From: an uncultured Planctomycetales bacterium
Lineage (GTDB): Bacteria; Planctomycetota; Planctomycetia; Isosphaerales; Isosphaeraceae
Assembly: GCA_903926465.1 (NCBI GenBank)
Contig: CAIYJE010000111.1
Coordinates: 1 to 64,000, forward strand
DNA length: 64,000 bases
Direction of reading: 5' to 3'
How positions within the stretch are numbered: the first letter of the stretch is position 1; each line of letters starts with the position of its first letter. The translations under genes and the position numbers were made by a program. Below the pieces are notes generated by a model. The model was not told where the DNA came from, did no database searches, and saw nothing but the letters and a program-made list of their open reading frames with translations. This document shows, piece by piece, positions 5,663-16,537 of the stretch.

Positions 5663-7999
5663 ATGATTTTTAAAATTGTTCGATTTTTGCTTGTCGCAGG
5701 CTTGATTCTTGGCGTTTCGTTGGGCGCAGCCATCTGGTTAACTCAGCCAGCAGGCCGATCGAACCGGCCCAAGGGCGCGGGGCAGGCCGCCAAGATGCAG
5801 CCCAACCGCTCCGGACCCGTTGGCTCCAAGCCAGACGATTCCTACTTCGTCCCGCTGTACTCAGACGACTGGCTCGATGACTCTGGATATGGCATTGCTA
5901 TCCAGGATACGCTTCGGGTTTCTGACCCCAACTCGCTGACCGAACTTCGTAGCTCGGCCGAGGGGCGGGCCGGTCGGGCCATCGCCCGAACCCAGGCTGA
6001 ACTCAACGGGCTTGATCGCCGTACGCCCAGCGGCAAAGCCCAGGCCATCCAGAAGATGGTCTTCATTGGCTTGCTGCAAATGAATGAGGGGCGTTTTGCC
6101 GAGGCCGATCACTGGTTCGACCAGGCGCAGGCGATTGACCCAGACTGCCCGCGCCTGCTACGGGCCAATATCGAGGCCCTTCGCGGGGTGGCCGCCCTGC
6201 GCCGGGGCGAGGCCGAAAACTGTGTGGCTTGCTGCAATGAGGCAAGCTGCATTTTTCCGCTGGCCGCGGCTGCCATTCACCAGTACCCCTCTGGGTCGCA
6301 AGAGGCTATCAGCCGGTTCACCACCTATCTTGAGCAGCGGCCCGAAGATCTGGGCGTACAGTGGCTGCTCAATGTGGCGCACATGACGGTTGGCACCTAC
6401 CCCCAGGAAGTGCCTGGCCCGTACCTGATCCCCTTGAAACCGTTTCGGACGGGCACCAACGTCGGCAAATTCCCAAACGTCGCCGCTCGTTCCAAACTCT
6501 CGGCCCGGGGAGAGAACATGGCCGGCGGAGTGATTGTTGATGATTTTGACGGAGATCGTCGGCTGGACGTGTTTTACTCGACCATCGATGTGTCGGAAGG
6601 GTGCGCACTGTTCATCAATCGTGGCGATGGAACGTTTGAGAAACGGACGGCACTGGCCGGGCTGGAAGATCAGGTCGGGGCAGAGAACTGTATCCATGCA
6701 GATTTTGACAATGACGGAGATCTGGATATTTTCCTGATTCGCGGCACCTGGGAAGTACCCAGGCGCCCTTCCTTGCTCAGGAATGAAGGAACCGGCATCT
6801 TCTCAGACATCACGATAGCTGCCGGGCTCGCAGAACCAATCTCTTCGGAAACAGCCGCCTGGGCCGATTTCGATGGTGATGGCGATGTCGATCTTTACCT
6901 GGGGGGCGAGTTCGATGCCGCAACTCCGAAACCTGCGAACCGGGGCAGGCTGTACCGCAACAACGGGGATGGCACTTTCAAAAACATCGCCGAGGCCGCC
7001 GGGGTGCTGAACGAGCGATTCTGCAGGGGGGTAGCCTGGGGCGACTACGATAACGACGGGCGGCCAGACCTGTACCTTTCGAATCAAGGGCAAGCCAATC
7101 GCCTTTATCACAACAATGGCGATGGCACATTCACAGACGTCGCCCGGAAAATGGGTGTCGATGAACCAATCCACAGCTATGCATGCTGGTTCTGGGATTA
7201 TGACAACGACGGTCGGCTGGACCTGTTCGTGACCGGCTCTTCAGCCTCGCTCTCTCAGGTCATCAAAAGCCACTTGGGCCAGCCAGCCATGGGAGAACGC
7301 CCACGCCTTTTCCACAACGAAGGGGATCGCTTCGTGGATGTGGCTCGCCAGTCTGGGCTCGATCGCGTTTGGCTGCCCATGGGCTCGAATTGTGGCGACC
7401 TCGACAACGACGGCTATCTAGATTTCTACCTAGGCACCGGCAGTCCGCCGTACTCCTCGCTGATGCCCAATATCCTGATGCACAACCGGAACGGACGAGA
7501 GTTTGAGGACGTCACAGTTTCGACCGGAACCGGCCACCTTCAGAAGGGGCATGGCATTGCCTTTGCCGACTGGGACGAAGACGGCGATCTTGATCTGTTC
7601 CTGGAAGCCGGCGGGGCAGTGCCAGGAGATAAGGCCCACAATGCCCTTTTTGAAAACCCTGGGCACGACAATCGGTGGCTCAAGCTCAAACTGCAAGGAA
7701 CCCGGTCTAACCGATCGGCCATTGGGGCCCGCGTTCTTGTGCGGGTGAATGGACCCGAAGGACCAAGATCGATTCATCGCCTGATCGGGCCTGGATCAAG
7801 CTTCGGCAACAATCCACTCTCGCCCACAATCGGGCTGGGGAAGGCGACGGAGATTATTCAGGTTGAAATCGTTTGGCCAGGTGGAGAAAAGCAAGCCATC
7901 CAGGGCCTACCCCTCAATTCCGCGATCGAGATTGTTGAGGGCCAAGCCGGCTATCAACGGCTGGAACCGCTCGGCAAGTCCGGAAGCGGCGCCCAGTAG
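5663..7999 (+). CDS. TPR plus FG-GAP/VCBS protein with ASPIC/UnbV domain (CRTAC1-like)
   Basis: This 778-residue exported protein has an N-terminal signal anchor (about 7-26). A TPR-like helical part spans about 100-250. Seven FG-GAP/VCBS repeats follow, each with a calcium-loop signature, for example DFDGDRRLD near 293, DFDNDGDLD near 346, DYDNDGRPD near 459 and DWDEDGDLD near 634. The C-terminus (about 668-770) is an ASPIC/UnbV domain (NRWLKLKLQG, GARVLVRV, IVWPGG). The family is expanded in Planctomycetes; it forms extracytoplasmic beta-propellers, usually thought to act in adhesion or binding, but no exact role is established. The ATG at 5663 has only a weak ribosome site. The GT41 gene follows downstream after an inverted-repeat element. 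Confidence 0.9.
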   Translation: MIFKIVRFLLVAGLILGVSLGAAIWLTQPAGRSNRPKGAGQAAKMQPNRSGPVGSKPDDSYFVPLYSDDWLDDSGYGIAIQDTLRVSDPNSLTELRSSAEGRAGRAIARTQAELNGLDRRTPSGKAQAIQKMVFIGLLQMNEGRFAEADHWFDQAQAIDPDCPRLLRANIEALRGVAALRRGEAENCVACCNEASCIFPLAAAAIHQYPSGSQEAISRFTTYLEQRPEDLGVQWLLNVAHMTVGTYPQEVPGPYLIPLKPFRTGTNVGKFPNVAARSKLSARGENMAGGVIVDDFDGDRRLDVFYSTIDVSEGCALFINRGDGTFEKRTALAGLEDQVGAENCIHADFDNDGDLDIFLIRGTWEVPRRPSLLRNEGTGIFSDITIAAGLAEPISSETAAWADFDGDGDVDLYLGGEFDAATPKPANRGRLYRNNGDGTFKNIAEAAGVLNERFCRGVAWGDYDNDGRPDLYLSNQGQANRLYHNNGDGTFTDVARKMGVDEPIHSYACWFWDYDNDGRLDLFVTGSSASLSQVIKSHLGQPAMGERPRLFHNEGDRFVDVARQSGLDRVWLPMGSNCGDLDNDGYLDFYLGTGSPPYSSLMPNILMHNRNGREFEDVTVSTGTGHLQKGHGIAFADWDEDGDLDLFLEAGGAVPGDKAHNALFENPGHDNRWLKLKLQGTRSNRSAIGARVLVRVNGPEGPRSIHRLIGPGSSFGNNPLSPTIGLGKATEIIQVEIVWPGGEKQAIQGLPLNSAIEIVEGQAGYQRLEPLGKSGSGAQ

Positions 8000-8147
8000 A
8001 CTGACCATTTCCAAGAAAAAGCCCCTCGCCAAGTGCGTAGCCCCTCGCCAGACTCATGGCCGCTACATCGGTTGCCCGCGACTTCAGTTTCGGATATGGC
8101 CCAGAGCTCTATTTATGGTTCAATCTTTGGGAATGGTACTACGACAG

Positions 8148-8233
8148 CGGTTTGCGCTTGGGTTGCACATAGAAACAACCGCAAGAGATAGCCGACGGCG
8201 GCTGTCCCATCTGTGCAACCGATTCGCGAACCG
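8148..8233. repeat. Intergenic inverted-repeat element, copy A
   Basis: The ends CGGTTTGCG (8148-8156) and CGCGAACCG (8225-8233) pair. GGTTGCACA (8161-8169) pairs perfectly with TGTGCAACC (8212-8220), and the central GATAGCCG pairs with CGGCTGTC (8187-8206). The sequence is alignable with copies at 16433-16516 and 55153-55264, sharing an AGAAACAACC segment and the central GCCG...CGGCTG hairpin. No ORF is inside. It resembles a non-autonomous miniature element or a REP-type repeat. Confidence 0.7.
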
Positions 8234-8265
8234 CCACGAGCAGCGCGGTAAAGGGGCTGGCCGCC

Positions 8266-10527
8266 ATGTTGGATCTTGCGTTTCAGGAAGCCGTTGAACA
8301 CCACCGTTCGGGACGCTTGAAGCAGGCTGAACAAGCCTATCGGGCCTTGCTGGCGAAACAACCAGAGAATGTTGATGCCCTTCATGGCCTGGGAGTCATT
8401 GCCATGCAGGTTGGCCAACCGGCAGAAGCGGTCAGGCTGATCTCCCACGCCGTATCCCAGCGCCCCGAATCGATGGCGTTTTACTCAAACCTGGGTATGG
8501 CTCACCAGGCACTCAAGCAATATCCAGAGGCCGAAGCAGCATTCCGGCGTGCCATTCAACTCGATCCCGAGGTCGGTGGCCTGTTCTTCAATCTGGCAAA
8601 CTGCTTCAAAGAACAAGCCCGCCTCACGGAGGCGGTTCACACGTACAAGCAAGCCATTGATCGTCAGCCCAGCCATGCATCGGCTTACATGAACCTGGGG
8701 AACTGCTATCGAGAGCTTGGCATGCTTGAGCAGGCTCGGCAGTCACTCTTGACGTCGATCCAGATCAACCCGTCGGCCGCCGAAGCCTACATGAATCTTG
8801 CCAACGTCCTCAGCAGCCTGGGTCAACCCAGAGAGGCGGAAGCCTGCTGCCGCCACGCCCTGGCGCTGCAACCAACCCTGGGGCATGCCTACACCAACCT
8901 GGGGAACGCCTTGCGATCTCAGGGACGCAAACCCGAGGCGGCCGAAGCCTATCAGCGAGCCATCGAACTGCTCCCGAACTCCGCGGAGTCGCACGAGAAC
9001 CTGGGTATCATTCATCTGGATCTGAAACAACTCGATCAGGCGATCCACTGCTTTCGTCGGTCGGTAGAAATTGCGCCCCACCGTCCAGAAGCCTGGAGTC
9101 AGCTCGGGAGTGCACTCATCATCAGGCGAGAGTTTTCTGAAGGAGACGCCTGCTATCGCAAGTCGATCGAGCTTGATCCGCTTGAGCCCACAACCTTCAG
9201 TAGCTGGCTGTGCTGGCAACTTTATCGCCCTGAGAACCGGCTGGAAACCATCGCCGCCCGACACGCCGAATGGGCGACCCTGTTCTCAACAGCCATCACG
9301 GCTCAAACGCTTTCAGCTTCGAGTAACCTTCAGGCTCAAGCGAAAAATGCTGGGCAAACGGCTTCAATTGCCAAAGATTCAATGCAGCGACGTGCGGCAA
9401 TCGTCGACCGTCCGATGCGTGTGGGTTTCGTTTCCGCGGATTTTGGTCATCACCCCATTGGTTTCTTTACCATCCGTACGCTGGAAGCGCTTCGCACGAT
9501 GGGGTTTGAGCTGGTCCTTTACTCAACCTTGAACCCCGGCGGCAATGAAATCACCGAACGATTCCGGGCCTGTGCCAGCCTCTGGAGGGATGTGAAGCAT
9601 CTACGGTTGGCAAGTTTGATCGATCAGATTCAGGCCGATCAGATCGACATTTTGATGGATCTTGGCGGGCATACGGCCGGAAACCGGCTCGCAATCTTCG
9701 CGCATCAATGTGCCCCAGTTCAGGCCACCTGGATTGCGTCTGAAGGCACCACCGGGCTGGCCACCATGAATTATCTGATTGCGGACGAGCGGCTTGTTCC
9801 TCGATCGGCCGAACCGCATTACACCGAACAAATTGTGCGGCTCCCAGGTTCGTATGTGAGCTGGAATCCGCCAACTTCCGCACCGGCGGTCTCTGAACTT
9901 CCAGCCCTCTCGGGCCAGCCGATCACGTTCGGGAGTTTCAATAACCCGGCCAAGTACCATGACGGGGTCATTGAACTCTGGTCACAGGTGCTGAACGCGG
10001 TGCCAGGGTCTCGCATGATGCTCCAGTACAAGCATCTCAGCGACCTGGTTCTGCAATCCAGGCTCCTGGAATTATTTCAGGGGCATGGCATTGAACGAAG
10101 CCGGCTCACATTCCTGGACTGGCAGCCATACCAGGAATTCCTCGGGAATTATGGCCAGGTTGATATCGCGCTCGATCCATTTCCGTTTGCAGGCGGGGCC
10201 ACAACCTGTGAGGCGCTCTGGATGGGGGTGCCGGTTATCACCAAACCAGGGGAAACCTACACCTCACGCCATTCCTTGAGTTACCTGCACACGCTTGGAC
10301 TCCAGGAACTGGTTGCCAGCAATGATGAGGCATATGTGAAGATTGCCGTTGGCCTGGCGAGTGACCTACCAAAGTTGCAGCAACTCCGGGCCACTCTTCG
10401 ATCCCGAATGGCAGCTTCACCCTTGTGCAATGGGGCTCAATGCGCCCAGGAACTTGCCACCGCCTTGCGCCTGATGTGGGCCGGCCAGGTGCCATCGTCT
10501 ATTTCTACAACGGGCCAGGAAGCCTAG
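8266..10527 (+). CDS. TPR-containing O-GlcNAc transferase, SPINDLY type (GT41)
   Basis: This protein probably transfers a sugar from a nucleotide donor (UDP-GlcNAc, or GDP-fucose as in plant SPY) to Ser/Thr of proteins. It has 753 residues. About ten TPR units fill residues 1-330. The split GT41 catalytic region starts near 384 with [16 protein letters not shown], whose histidine matches the active-site region of human OGT. It continues with [17 protein letters not shown] near 466, [18 protein letters not shown] near 554 and [19 protein letters not shown] near 639. The ATG at 8266 follows AAGGGG. Its stop codon overlaps that of the convergent DUF1501 gene. Substrates are unknown and no signal peptide is seen, so it acts in the cytoplasm. 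Confidence 0.92.
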   Translation: MLDLAFQEAVEHHRSGRLKQAEQAYRALLAKQPENVDALHGLGVIAMQVGQPAEAVRLISHAVSQRPESMAFYSNLGMAHQALKQYPEAEAAFRRAIQLDPEVGGLFFNLANCFKEQARLTEAVHTYKQAIDRQPSHASAYMNLGNCYRELGMLEQARQSLLTSIQINPSAAEAYMNLANVLSSLGQPREAEACCRHALALQPTLGHAYTNLGNALRSQGRKPEAAEAYQRAIELLPNSAESHENLGIIHLDLKQLDQAIHCFRRSVEIAPHRPEAWSQLGSALIIRREFSEGDACYRKSIELDPLEPTTFSSWLCWQLYRPENRLETIAARHAEWATLFSTAITAQTLSASSNLQAQAKNAGQTASIAKDSMQRRAAIVDRPMRVGFVSADFGHHPIGFFTIRTLEALRTMGFELVLYSTLNPGGNEITERFRACASLWRDVKHLRLASLIDQIQADQIDILMDLGGHTAGNRLAIFAHQCAPVQATWIASEGTTGLATMNYLIADERLVPRSAEPHYTEQIVRLPGSYVSWNPPTSAPAVSELPALSGQPITFGSFNNPAKYHDGVIELWSQVLNAVPGSRMMLQYKHLSDLVLQSRLLELFQGHGIERSRLTFLDWQPYQEFLGNYGQVDIALDPFPFAGGATTCEALWMGVPVITKPGETYTSRHSLSYLHTLGLQELVASNDEAYVKIAVGLASDLPKLQQLRATLRSRMAASPLCNGAQCAQELATALRLMWAGQVPSSISTTGQEA

Positions 10528-12047
10528 CTGAGAATGGGCTTCACCAGAGTGCCGTGAACGTCGGTCAGGCGAAAATCTCGTCCCTGAAACCGATACGTCA
10601 GGCGGGTATGGTCAATTCCCATCAGGTGCAGCATGGTGGCGTTGAGGTCATGCACGTGGACCGGATCTTTCACGATGTTGTAGCAGTAATCGTCGGTCTC
10701 TCCGTACGTGATACCCGGTTTAATGCCGCCGCCAGCCAGTAAGGTGGTAAAGCAGCGTGGGTGATGATCTCGCCCGTAGTCGGTTTCCGATACACCTCCT
10801 TGCGAGTAAATGGTTCGTCCGAATTCGCCACCCCAAACCACCAGCGTGTCTTCGAACAAACCAAGACGTTTGAGATCATTGATCAGTGCGGCGGTGGGCT
10901 GGTCGGTGTCTGAACACTGCCCCTTGATGGCGGCAGGAAGCCCACCGTGGTGGTCCCAGCCCATGTGGAACAGTTGCACAAACCGCACGTCGCGCTCGGC
11001 CAGCCTTCGGGCCAGCAAGCAGTTGGCGGCATAGGTGCCAGGCGTGTTGACCTCTGGCCCGTAGGCATCCAGCACGTGTTTGGGCTCACCGCCCGTGCTC
11101 AGCAAGTCTGGAACGCTGGTCTGCATCCGGAAGGCCATTTCATACTGCTTGATCCGAGTCTGAATCTCTGGATCGCCCAGGCTTTCGTAATGCTTTTGAT
11201 TGAGCGCAGACAGGCGGTCCAAAGTTCCCCTGCGAAGGTCACGATCAACCCCTGGCGGATTTGAGAGGTAAAGGACCGCGTCTCCTTTATTCCGAAACTT
11301 CACTCCCTGATACTGCGAGGGCAAGAAGCCGGCCCCCCAGAGCCGGTCATAAAGCGGCTGGTCTTCACGCCGGCCGGTTCCAAACGAAGTGAGCACGATG
11401 TAGGACGGAAAATCCCGATTCTCGCTGCCCAGCCCGTAACTAACCCAAGAGCCAATGCTCGGCCGGCCCGCCAGCTGGGCCCCAGTCTGGATGAAGGTAA
11501 TGGCCGGGTCATGGTTGATGGCCTCGGTGTTCATTGAGCGAATAATGCACCAGTCATCGGCCAGCTTTGCCATGTTCGGCATCAGCTCGCTGAACCACGC
11601 CCCAGACTGTCCGTGTTGCGCAAACTTGAAAATGGAGGGCGCCACCGGGAAAGTCGATTGCCCGGAGGTCATGGTGGTCAGCCTCTGGCCCATCCGGATC
11701 GAGGCCGGCAGATCTTCACCACGGTGTTCGGCCATTTTCGGCTTGGGGTCGAACAGGTCCATTTGCGAGGGAGCACCCGACTGAAACAGATAGATGATCC
11801 GTTTCGCTTTGGGGGCCAGGTGCGGCAGCCCTGGCAAGCTCTGGGCCTGAGAATCGGTGGTGGCCGCCTGGCTGTCTCTGCCCAGTAACGAACCGAGCGC
11901 GGTCAGCCCCAGGCCCGCTTGCGCCTTCTGGAGAAAGATCCGTCGGTTGAGTGAATCTTGAATGGAAAGGATCTGGCGGTCGTTCACGGCAATTGCCCCC
12001 GAACTAGCGGATTCAGATTTGTGATTTCCCCAGGCGAGGAAGCTCAT
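10524..12047 (-). CDS. DUF1501 family protein with Tat-like signal
   Basis: This 507-residue protein carries a twin-arginine-like leader ([19 protein letters not shown], about 34-52) and the DUF1501 body. Recognisable segments are [18 protein letters not shown]-like sequence near 90, a central [13 protein letters not shown] segment, and [10 protein letters not shown] toward the end. DUF1501 proteins have an alkaline-phosphatase/sulfatase-like fold and in Planctomycetes are nearly always encoded beside PSCyt/DUF1549/DUF1553 proteins. Their reaction is unknown. Here the start overlaps the stop of the upstream PSCyt gene by 4 nt (ATGA), so the two are translationally coupled. The stop codon overlaps that of the GT41 gene on the other strand. 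Confidence 0.92.
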   Translation of the reverse strand: MSFLAWGNHKSESASSGAIAVNDRQILSIQDSLNRRIFLQKAQAGLGLTALGSLLGRDSQAATTDSQAQSLPGLPHLAPKAKRIIYLFQSGAPSQMDLFDPKPKMAEHRGEDLPASIRMGQRLTTMTSGQSTFPVAPSIFKFAQHGQSGAWFSELMPNMAKLADDWCIIRSMNTEAINHDPAITFIQTGAQLAGRPSIGSWVSYGLGSENRDFPSYIVLTSFGTGRREDQPLYDRLWGAGFLPSQYQGVKFRNKGDAVLYLSNPPGVDRDLRRGTLDRLSALNQKHYESLGDPEIQTRIKQYEMAFRMQTSVPDLLSTGGEPKHVLDAYGPEVNTPGTYAANCLLARRLAERDVRFVQLFHMGWDHHGGLPAAIKGQCSDTDQPTAALINDLKRLGLFEDTLVVWGGEFGRTIYSQGGVSETDYGRDHHPRCFTTLLAGGGIKPGITYGETDDYCYNIVKDPVHVHDLNATMLHLMGIDHTRLTYRFQGRDFRLTDVHGTLVKPILS

Positions 12048-15000
12048 TCGCGAGTGATCACTTCGTCCAGATTCAACAGGATGTTTCCAACCATGGTGTA
12101 GGCGGCAAGGTCGACCACGGGTAAGGCCGGGTTGGCGGCAGACTGGCCGCTAGCCACCAGTTTCTGTGCCGACTCCGGATCCGCCTGGAATCGCTTCAGG
12201 TCTTCCTGAAGGCCGTCCAGTAGAACCTGAAGTTCCAAGGGAGTGGCAGGCCTGGCAGTGGCTATCAAAAAGCCCAGGCCAATGCGTTCTTCAGGCGTTG
12301 CTCCACCTTCCATCAACATGCGCTCGGCCAGCTTGCGAGCGGCCTCCACATAAGTCACCTCATTCAGAAGTGCGAGCGCCTGCAGCGGGGTGTTAGTGCG
12401 AGATCGTTTGATGGTGCAGGTTTCTCGATTAGGCGCATCAAACAGCAAGAGCGTGGGCGGGGCCGCGGTTCGTTTCCAGATGGTGTAGAGGGTGCGGCGA
12501 TACAGCCCTTCACCTTGATCCGCCTGATAGTTGCGCAGGTTTCCGTACTTGCTCGTTTCGTCCCAAACACCGTCCGGCATGTAAGGCCGAACCGAGGGAC
12601 CGCCGAGCTTGTGAACCAGCAGGCCGCTGGTGGCCAGGGCCTGGTCACGAACAATCTCTCCAGAGAGCCGGAACCGCGGACCCCGGGCTAGCAGGCGATT
12701 CTCTGGGTCACGTTCCATGAGCGCCCCAGACACCTTGGACGACTGCCGATAGGTGGCACTCATGACAATCTGTTTCTGGATGGCCTTCATATCCCAGCCA
12801 AGCCGAACAAACTCGGTGGCGAGCCAGTCTAGCAGTTCTGGATGGCTGGGGAACTCGGCCTGCGTACCCAGATTTTCGGTGGTTTTAGAGAGTCCAGTCC
12901 CGAAGAACTTTTCCCAGGCCCGGTTCACCCAAACCCGCGCTGTGAGCGGATTGGAAGGGTCCACCATCCAGCGGGCCAGGCCGAGCCGGTTCATGGCCTG
13001 ACCGGTGGGCAGGGGAGGGAGCGCAGCGGGCAGTGCAGCTTTGACAGCGTCGCCTCGCTTGTCGTACTGCCCGCGGATCAACAAGAAGGCTTCACGCGGC
13101 TCAGGGAGTTCACGCATAACCATGGTATTTGGCAACGCGGTGCGAAAGGCTTGCTCGGCCTTCTGGGCCGCCTGAAACTGCTGGTCTGCCTGGCGCAGGG
13201 GAGAGTCTACTTCTTTGCGAAAGTAGGCGGCAAGTTCGTCGCGCTGACTCTGGCTTCGCTGGTTGGGGGCAAGCTTGACGATTGGCAAGATTGTGGAGGC
13301 ACCTGACGTGGAATCTAGCTTCACCAGTTCTCGTGGCCTGGACGTGACCGAGAGCCGAAACCGGCCGACATTGTGCCGATCGATCGCATCATGCTTGAGT
13401 CGAATGGTAAGCATGGCATCGGGTGGCACGGCGAGCGGCGCATCAAGAACCAGCACCAGTTGGCGTTTCAGTCGCTTGTCCAGGTCGTTGCCGGAAATCG
13501 CCCAGCCGTTGCGAGGATCCGCATCCACAAGCAGTTTGGCCTCGTAGCCCGGCTGAGAGTAATCCGCATCGGCCGACACAAAATGGGCGAGCAGGGGAGT
13601 TTCCAGACTCGGGGCAGAGATCTCGGCCTCCACTCCGGTCAGAACATAATTCCCGTTCGGGTACCGGCCCAGGCTCTGGTTAGGCAAGCTGGGATCAGGA
13701 AACGCCTCAAGCAACAGGCCCGAGAACGGGCCAGCCAGAACCGGCGCAGTGATGGTGTAAACGTCATTCGCAGGATTGGTCCCACCGGCGAGCCAAGACC
13801 CGTCGTCTTGCCTGGCAAAGGTTGCCCCCCCAGACGAAACTACGGCCGTTGGGCTGATCTGGGTCCAGGGAGCGCCCTGGTCTTCCGCTTGTTTGAGAAA
13901 CTCAGGCTCCCAGGCCGCCAGGAGCCGGTCTCGATCCCCCTCACGATCTTGCACCTGGCGGGCAGCCGCTTTGGTCAGTGTTTCAAGGCGGGCCAATTCC
14001 GCTTCCTGAGCCGCCGTCGGTGTTGGGATGGTCGGCTCTGTATTCTTCGCCTCTTCGCCAATCATGCCGCTTTCCGGCACATTATTGAAAAAGGCAAAGA
14101 ATTGATAAAACTCCTTCTGGCTGATCGGGTCATACTTGTGATCATGGCAACGGGCGCAACCCATGGTCAGGCCGAGCCAGGTCTGGCTGGTGGTCTCCAC
14201 GCGGTCGATCACGGTCTCTACCCGCCACTCTTCGGGGATGGAACCCCCTTCACCCGTCAGCCGGTGATTGCGGTTGAAACCGGTGGCCACGAGCTGGTCC
14301 CGAGTGGGTTCTGGCAGCAGATCGCCGGCAATCTGTTCCACCGTGAACTGGTCAAACGGAAGGTTGCGATTGAACGCGTTGATTACCCAGTCACGCCAGG
14401 CCGACATATCTCGGCTGCTATCCACCTGATACCCATTGCTGTCGGCATATCGCGCGAAGTCCAGCCAGCCGGCCGCCATCCGCTCGCCATACGATTGCGA
14501 AGCCAGTAGTCGATCCACAACCTTTTCGTAGGCATCCGGAGCATCATCCGCAATAAAGGCATCGATCTCGGCAGGTGTCGGCGGTAGCCCGGTCAAATCC
14601 AGGCTCACTCTCCTCAGCAAGGTGTACTTGCCGGCCTCTGGCGCAGGTTGCAACCCCTCAGCAGCGAGCTTTGCCAGCACAAACGCGTCAATCAGGTTTC
14701 GGACCCAGCCGGTCTCCTGGACGCCTGGAACCTGGTGCCGCACCGGCGAGATAAACGCCCAGTGCCCCTGGTAGGCCGCCCCTTCAGTCACCCAGCGCTT
14801 GATTGTGGCTTTCTGATCGTCTGAGAGCGGTTTCCCGGCGCTCGCAGGCGGCATCACCAGTTCCGGCTCGTCCGCAAAAACTCGCTCGATCAGCTCGCTG
14901 AGTTCAAGGTTTCCGGGAACGATTGGCACGGCCCCAGACTTCGCCGGTTTCAAGGCCTCATCCCGAAGGTCCAGCCTTAGACCGGCTTTCCGGCTCGATT

Positions 15001-15139
15001 CGTCGATTCCGTGGCAACTGAAGCAATGGTCCGCCAGAATTGGCCGGATATCGCGATTGAAGTCCAGTCGATCACTGGCCGGTGCGGATTCACAGATCCA
15101 GAGCACCGGCACAAGTAGCAGTAGACTCCGGATCGACAT
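12044..15139 (-). CDS. Planctomycete cytochrome C (PSCyt1/PSCyt2, DUF1549-DUF1553) protein
   Basis: This is a 1031-residue secreted protein with an N-terminal signal peptide ending near ESAPAS (about 22). The PSCyt1 module carries a c-heme motif, CFSCH (residues 39-43). The DUF1549 part includes [19 protein letters not shown] and a second heme-type motif, [14 protein letters not shown]. The C-terminal DUF1553 part includes [11 protein letters not shown] and [19 protein letters not shown]. These proteins are planctomycete hallmarks, probably periplasmic, and work with a DUF1501 partner, here coupled by a 4-nt overlap. Roles in electron transfer or in breaking down complex polymers have been proposed but not proven. 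A second, differently built pair is at 49021-53420. Confidence 0.92.
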   Translation of the reverse strand: MSIRSLLLLVPVLWICESAPASDRLDFNRDIRPILADHCFSCHGIDESSRKAGLRLDLRDEALKPAKSGAVPIVPGNLELSELIERVFADEPELVMPPASAGKPLSDDQKATIKRWVTEGAAYQGHWAFISPVRHQVPGVQETGWVRNLIDAFVLAKLAAEGLQPAPEAGKYTLLRRVSLDLTGLPPTPAEIDAFIADDAPDAYEKVVDRLLASQSYGERMAAGWLDFARYADSNGYQVDSSRDMSAWRDWVINAFNRNLPFDQFTVEQIAGDLLPEPTRDQLVATGFNRNHRLTGEGGSIPEEWRVETVIDRVETTSQTWLGLTMGCARCHDHKYDPISQKEFYQFFAFFNNVPESGMIGEEAKNTEPTIPTPTAAQEAELARLETLTKAAARQVQDREGDRDRLLAAWEPEFLKQAEDQGAPWTQISPTAVVSSGGATFARQDDGSWLAGGTNPANDVYTITAPVLAGPFSGLLLEAFPDPSLPNQSLGRYPNGNYVLTGVEAEISAPSLETPLLAHFVSADADYSQPGYEAKLLVDADPRNGWAISGNDLDKRLKRQLVLVLDAPLAVPPDAMLTIRLKHDAIDRHNVGRFRLSVTSRPRELVKLDSTSGASTILPIVKLAPNQRSQSQRDELAAYFRKEVDSPLRQADQQFQAAQKAEQAFRTALPNTMVMRELPEPREAFLLIRGQYDKRGDAVKAALPAALPPLPTGQAMNRLGLARWMVDPSNPLTARVWVNRAWEKFFGTGLSKTTENLGTQAEFPSHPELLDWLATEFVRLGWDMKAIQKQIVMSATYRQSSKVSGALMERDPENRLLARGPRFRLSGEIVRDQALATSGLLVHKLGGPSVRPYMPDGVWDETSKYGNLRNYQADQGEGLYRRTLYTIWKRTAAPPTLLLFDAPNRETCTIKRSRTNTPLQALALLNEVTYVEAARKLAERMLMEGGATPEERIGLGFLIATARPATPLELQVLLDGLQEDLKRFQADPESAQKLVASGQSAANPALPVVDLAAYTMVGNILLNLDEVITRE

Positions 15140-15475
15140 TGGCCTCTCCTAGACACCCAGCCCGACGACCTGAACCATGTTTTCCAACCGGAATTGTTGA
15201 ACATTCCTGTCGGTTTTGCAACGTGCTGTCGGTGGCAAGCCGGTTCGCAGTTGCCAGAACGCGATCAAACCTGTGGCTTGACCCCCCGGCGCAGGTCTGT
15301 TCGTATTCATGGAGACTCACCAAGCAAACCTCAAGAGCGGTACCTCTCAACATGCCGAACCGAGAGGCTTTCCCCCGCCTGCTGAAGATTTGCAGGCATG
15401 GTGAGTTTTTTGGTCAAAATCTAGATCCTGGGTGGCTTCAGGGCGGCGAGAGACGGGCCACCCCTGTTCCTTGAA
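15140..15475. other. Divergent intergenic region
   Basis: Upstream region shared by the PSCyt gene (leftward) and the M28 peptidase gene (rightward), so promoters for both should lie here. I see no good consensus promoter, repeat or small gene. The frames at 15082-15474 and 15090-15353 are shadows without ribosome sites. Confidence 0.4.
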
Positions 15476-16417
15476 ATGGTGAACACAATGCCTTTGCCTG
15501 TGATGGTTGCGTGGATCTTCCTGGGATTGGTGGGATGGTCGAGCCTTGCGGATGGCCAGGAAGCCGTGCCTCCGGTGCGAGAGCTTGTCTCAAGGATTGA
15601 GGCGGTACGGATTGGCGATGATGTGAATCACCTCTCAGGCTATGGCACACGGCACTCGGGCTCAAAGGAGATTATTGAGGCGGGGCAGTGGATCCGAGAT
15701 CGTTTGACCGCGCTGGGCTATGAGGTCGAATTTCATGATTTTGCGCTGAATGGCAAAACCTGTAGAAATGTGGTTGCGACCCGGCTGGGCAAGACCGAGC
15801 CTGATACCTTTCTGGTCCTGGGTGCGCACTATGATTCTCGCGCCAGGAATCTTGGCGATCCCCGGGCGGCCGCTCCGGGCGCAGACGACAACGCCTCGGG
15901 AACCAGCGGCTTGCTGGAGCTGGCCCGCATTTTGAGCCAGGTAGAAACCGGCTGCTCGATCCGCCTGATTGCTTTCAGCGGCGAAGAGCAGGGGCTCGTC
16001 GGCTCCACCTCCTATGCCCGAAAAGCCGCAGCCGAAAAGCACAAAATTCGCGCCATGCTGAACATGGATATGATTGGCCATCCCACGGACAAGAACAAAG
16101 TTGAAGTGATGGTAGAGAGCGACCGTGGAAATCGCAGGCCAGAGAACGACGCCCGATCCAAGGCCTACGCCGATCGGATGATCGTGGCCGCCACCACTTT
16201 CACCAGGCTCGTGCCCAAGCCAGGCCCGCTGTACGGCACGGACTACATGCCATTCGAGGCTGAAGGCTTTGCCTGTATCGGGGTTTTTGATGGTGCAGAC
16301 AAAGCCCCCTTCTACCACACCGACGAGGATGCTCCCGACGTGGTTGATTTTGAATATGCCGCGGAAGTGGTGCGCATGGTGCTGGCCACCGCGCTCGAAA
16401 TTGCGAACCAGCCGTGA
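15476..16417 (+). CDS. M28 family zinc aminopeptidase, secreted
   Basis: This 313-residue protein has a signal peptide (about 1-27, ending SSLADGQ). The two-zinc M28 site is complete: GAHYDS (first histidine), GADDNASGT (bridging aspartate), SGEEQGLVGS (catalytic and ligand glutamates), NMDMIGH (aspartate) and FYHTDED (last histidine). It removes N-terminal residues from peptides outside the cytoplasm. ATG codons at 15476 and 15488 are both possible, and neither has a clear ribosome site. It stands alone, followed by an inverted-repeat element and the convergent baeRF3 gene. Confidence 0.92.
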   Translation: MVNTMPLPVMVAWIFLGLVGWSSLADGQEAVPPVRELVSRIEAVRIGDDVNHLSGYGTRHSGSKEIIEAGQWIRDRLTALGYEVEFHDFALNGKTCRNVVATRLGKTEPDTFLVLGAHYDSRARNLGDPRAAAPGADDNASGTSGLLELARILSQVETGCSIRLIAFSGEEQGLVGSTSYARKAAAEKHKIRAMLNMDMIGHPTDKNKVEVMVESDRGNRRPENDARSKAYADRMIVAATTFTRLVPKPGPLYGTDYMPFEAEGFACIGVFDGADKAPFYHTDEDAPDVVDFEYAAEVVRMVLATALEIANQP

Positions 16418-16432
16418 GCACCGGATTGAGAG

Positions 16433-16516
16433 CGGTTCACGATTGGATTGCATAGAAACAACCACAAGGGACAGCCGAGGGCGGCTGCCCCTTGTGCGCA
16501 AGCCCATTGTGAACCG
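16433..16516. repeat. Intergenic inverted-repeat element, copy B
   Basis: This is the most symmetric copy. CGGTTCAC (16433-16440) pairs with GTGAACCG (16509-16516), and ACAAGGG (16464-16470) with CCCTTGT (16489-16495) around a CAGCCG/CGGCTG hairpin. It lies between the convergent M28 and baeRF3 genes, where it may also act as a transcription terminator. It is related to the elements at 8148-8233 and 55153-55264. Confidence 0.75.
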
Positions 16517-16537
16517 TGAGAAATGTCTTCTGGGCCA

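Noticed and set aside
13373-14509. 378-residue plus-strand frame
   Set aside because: It lies fully inside the PSCyt/DUF1549/DUF1553 gene on the other strand; composition is that of a high-G+C shadow with no family motif.
15662-16507. 281-residue minus-strand frame
   Set aside because: Antisense to the M28 peptidase, whose complete metal site is on the plus strand.
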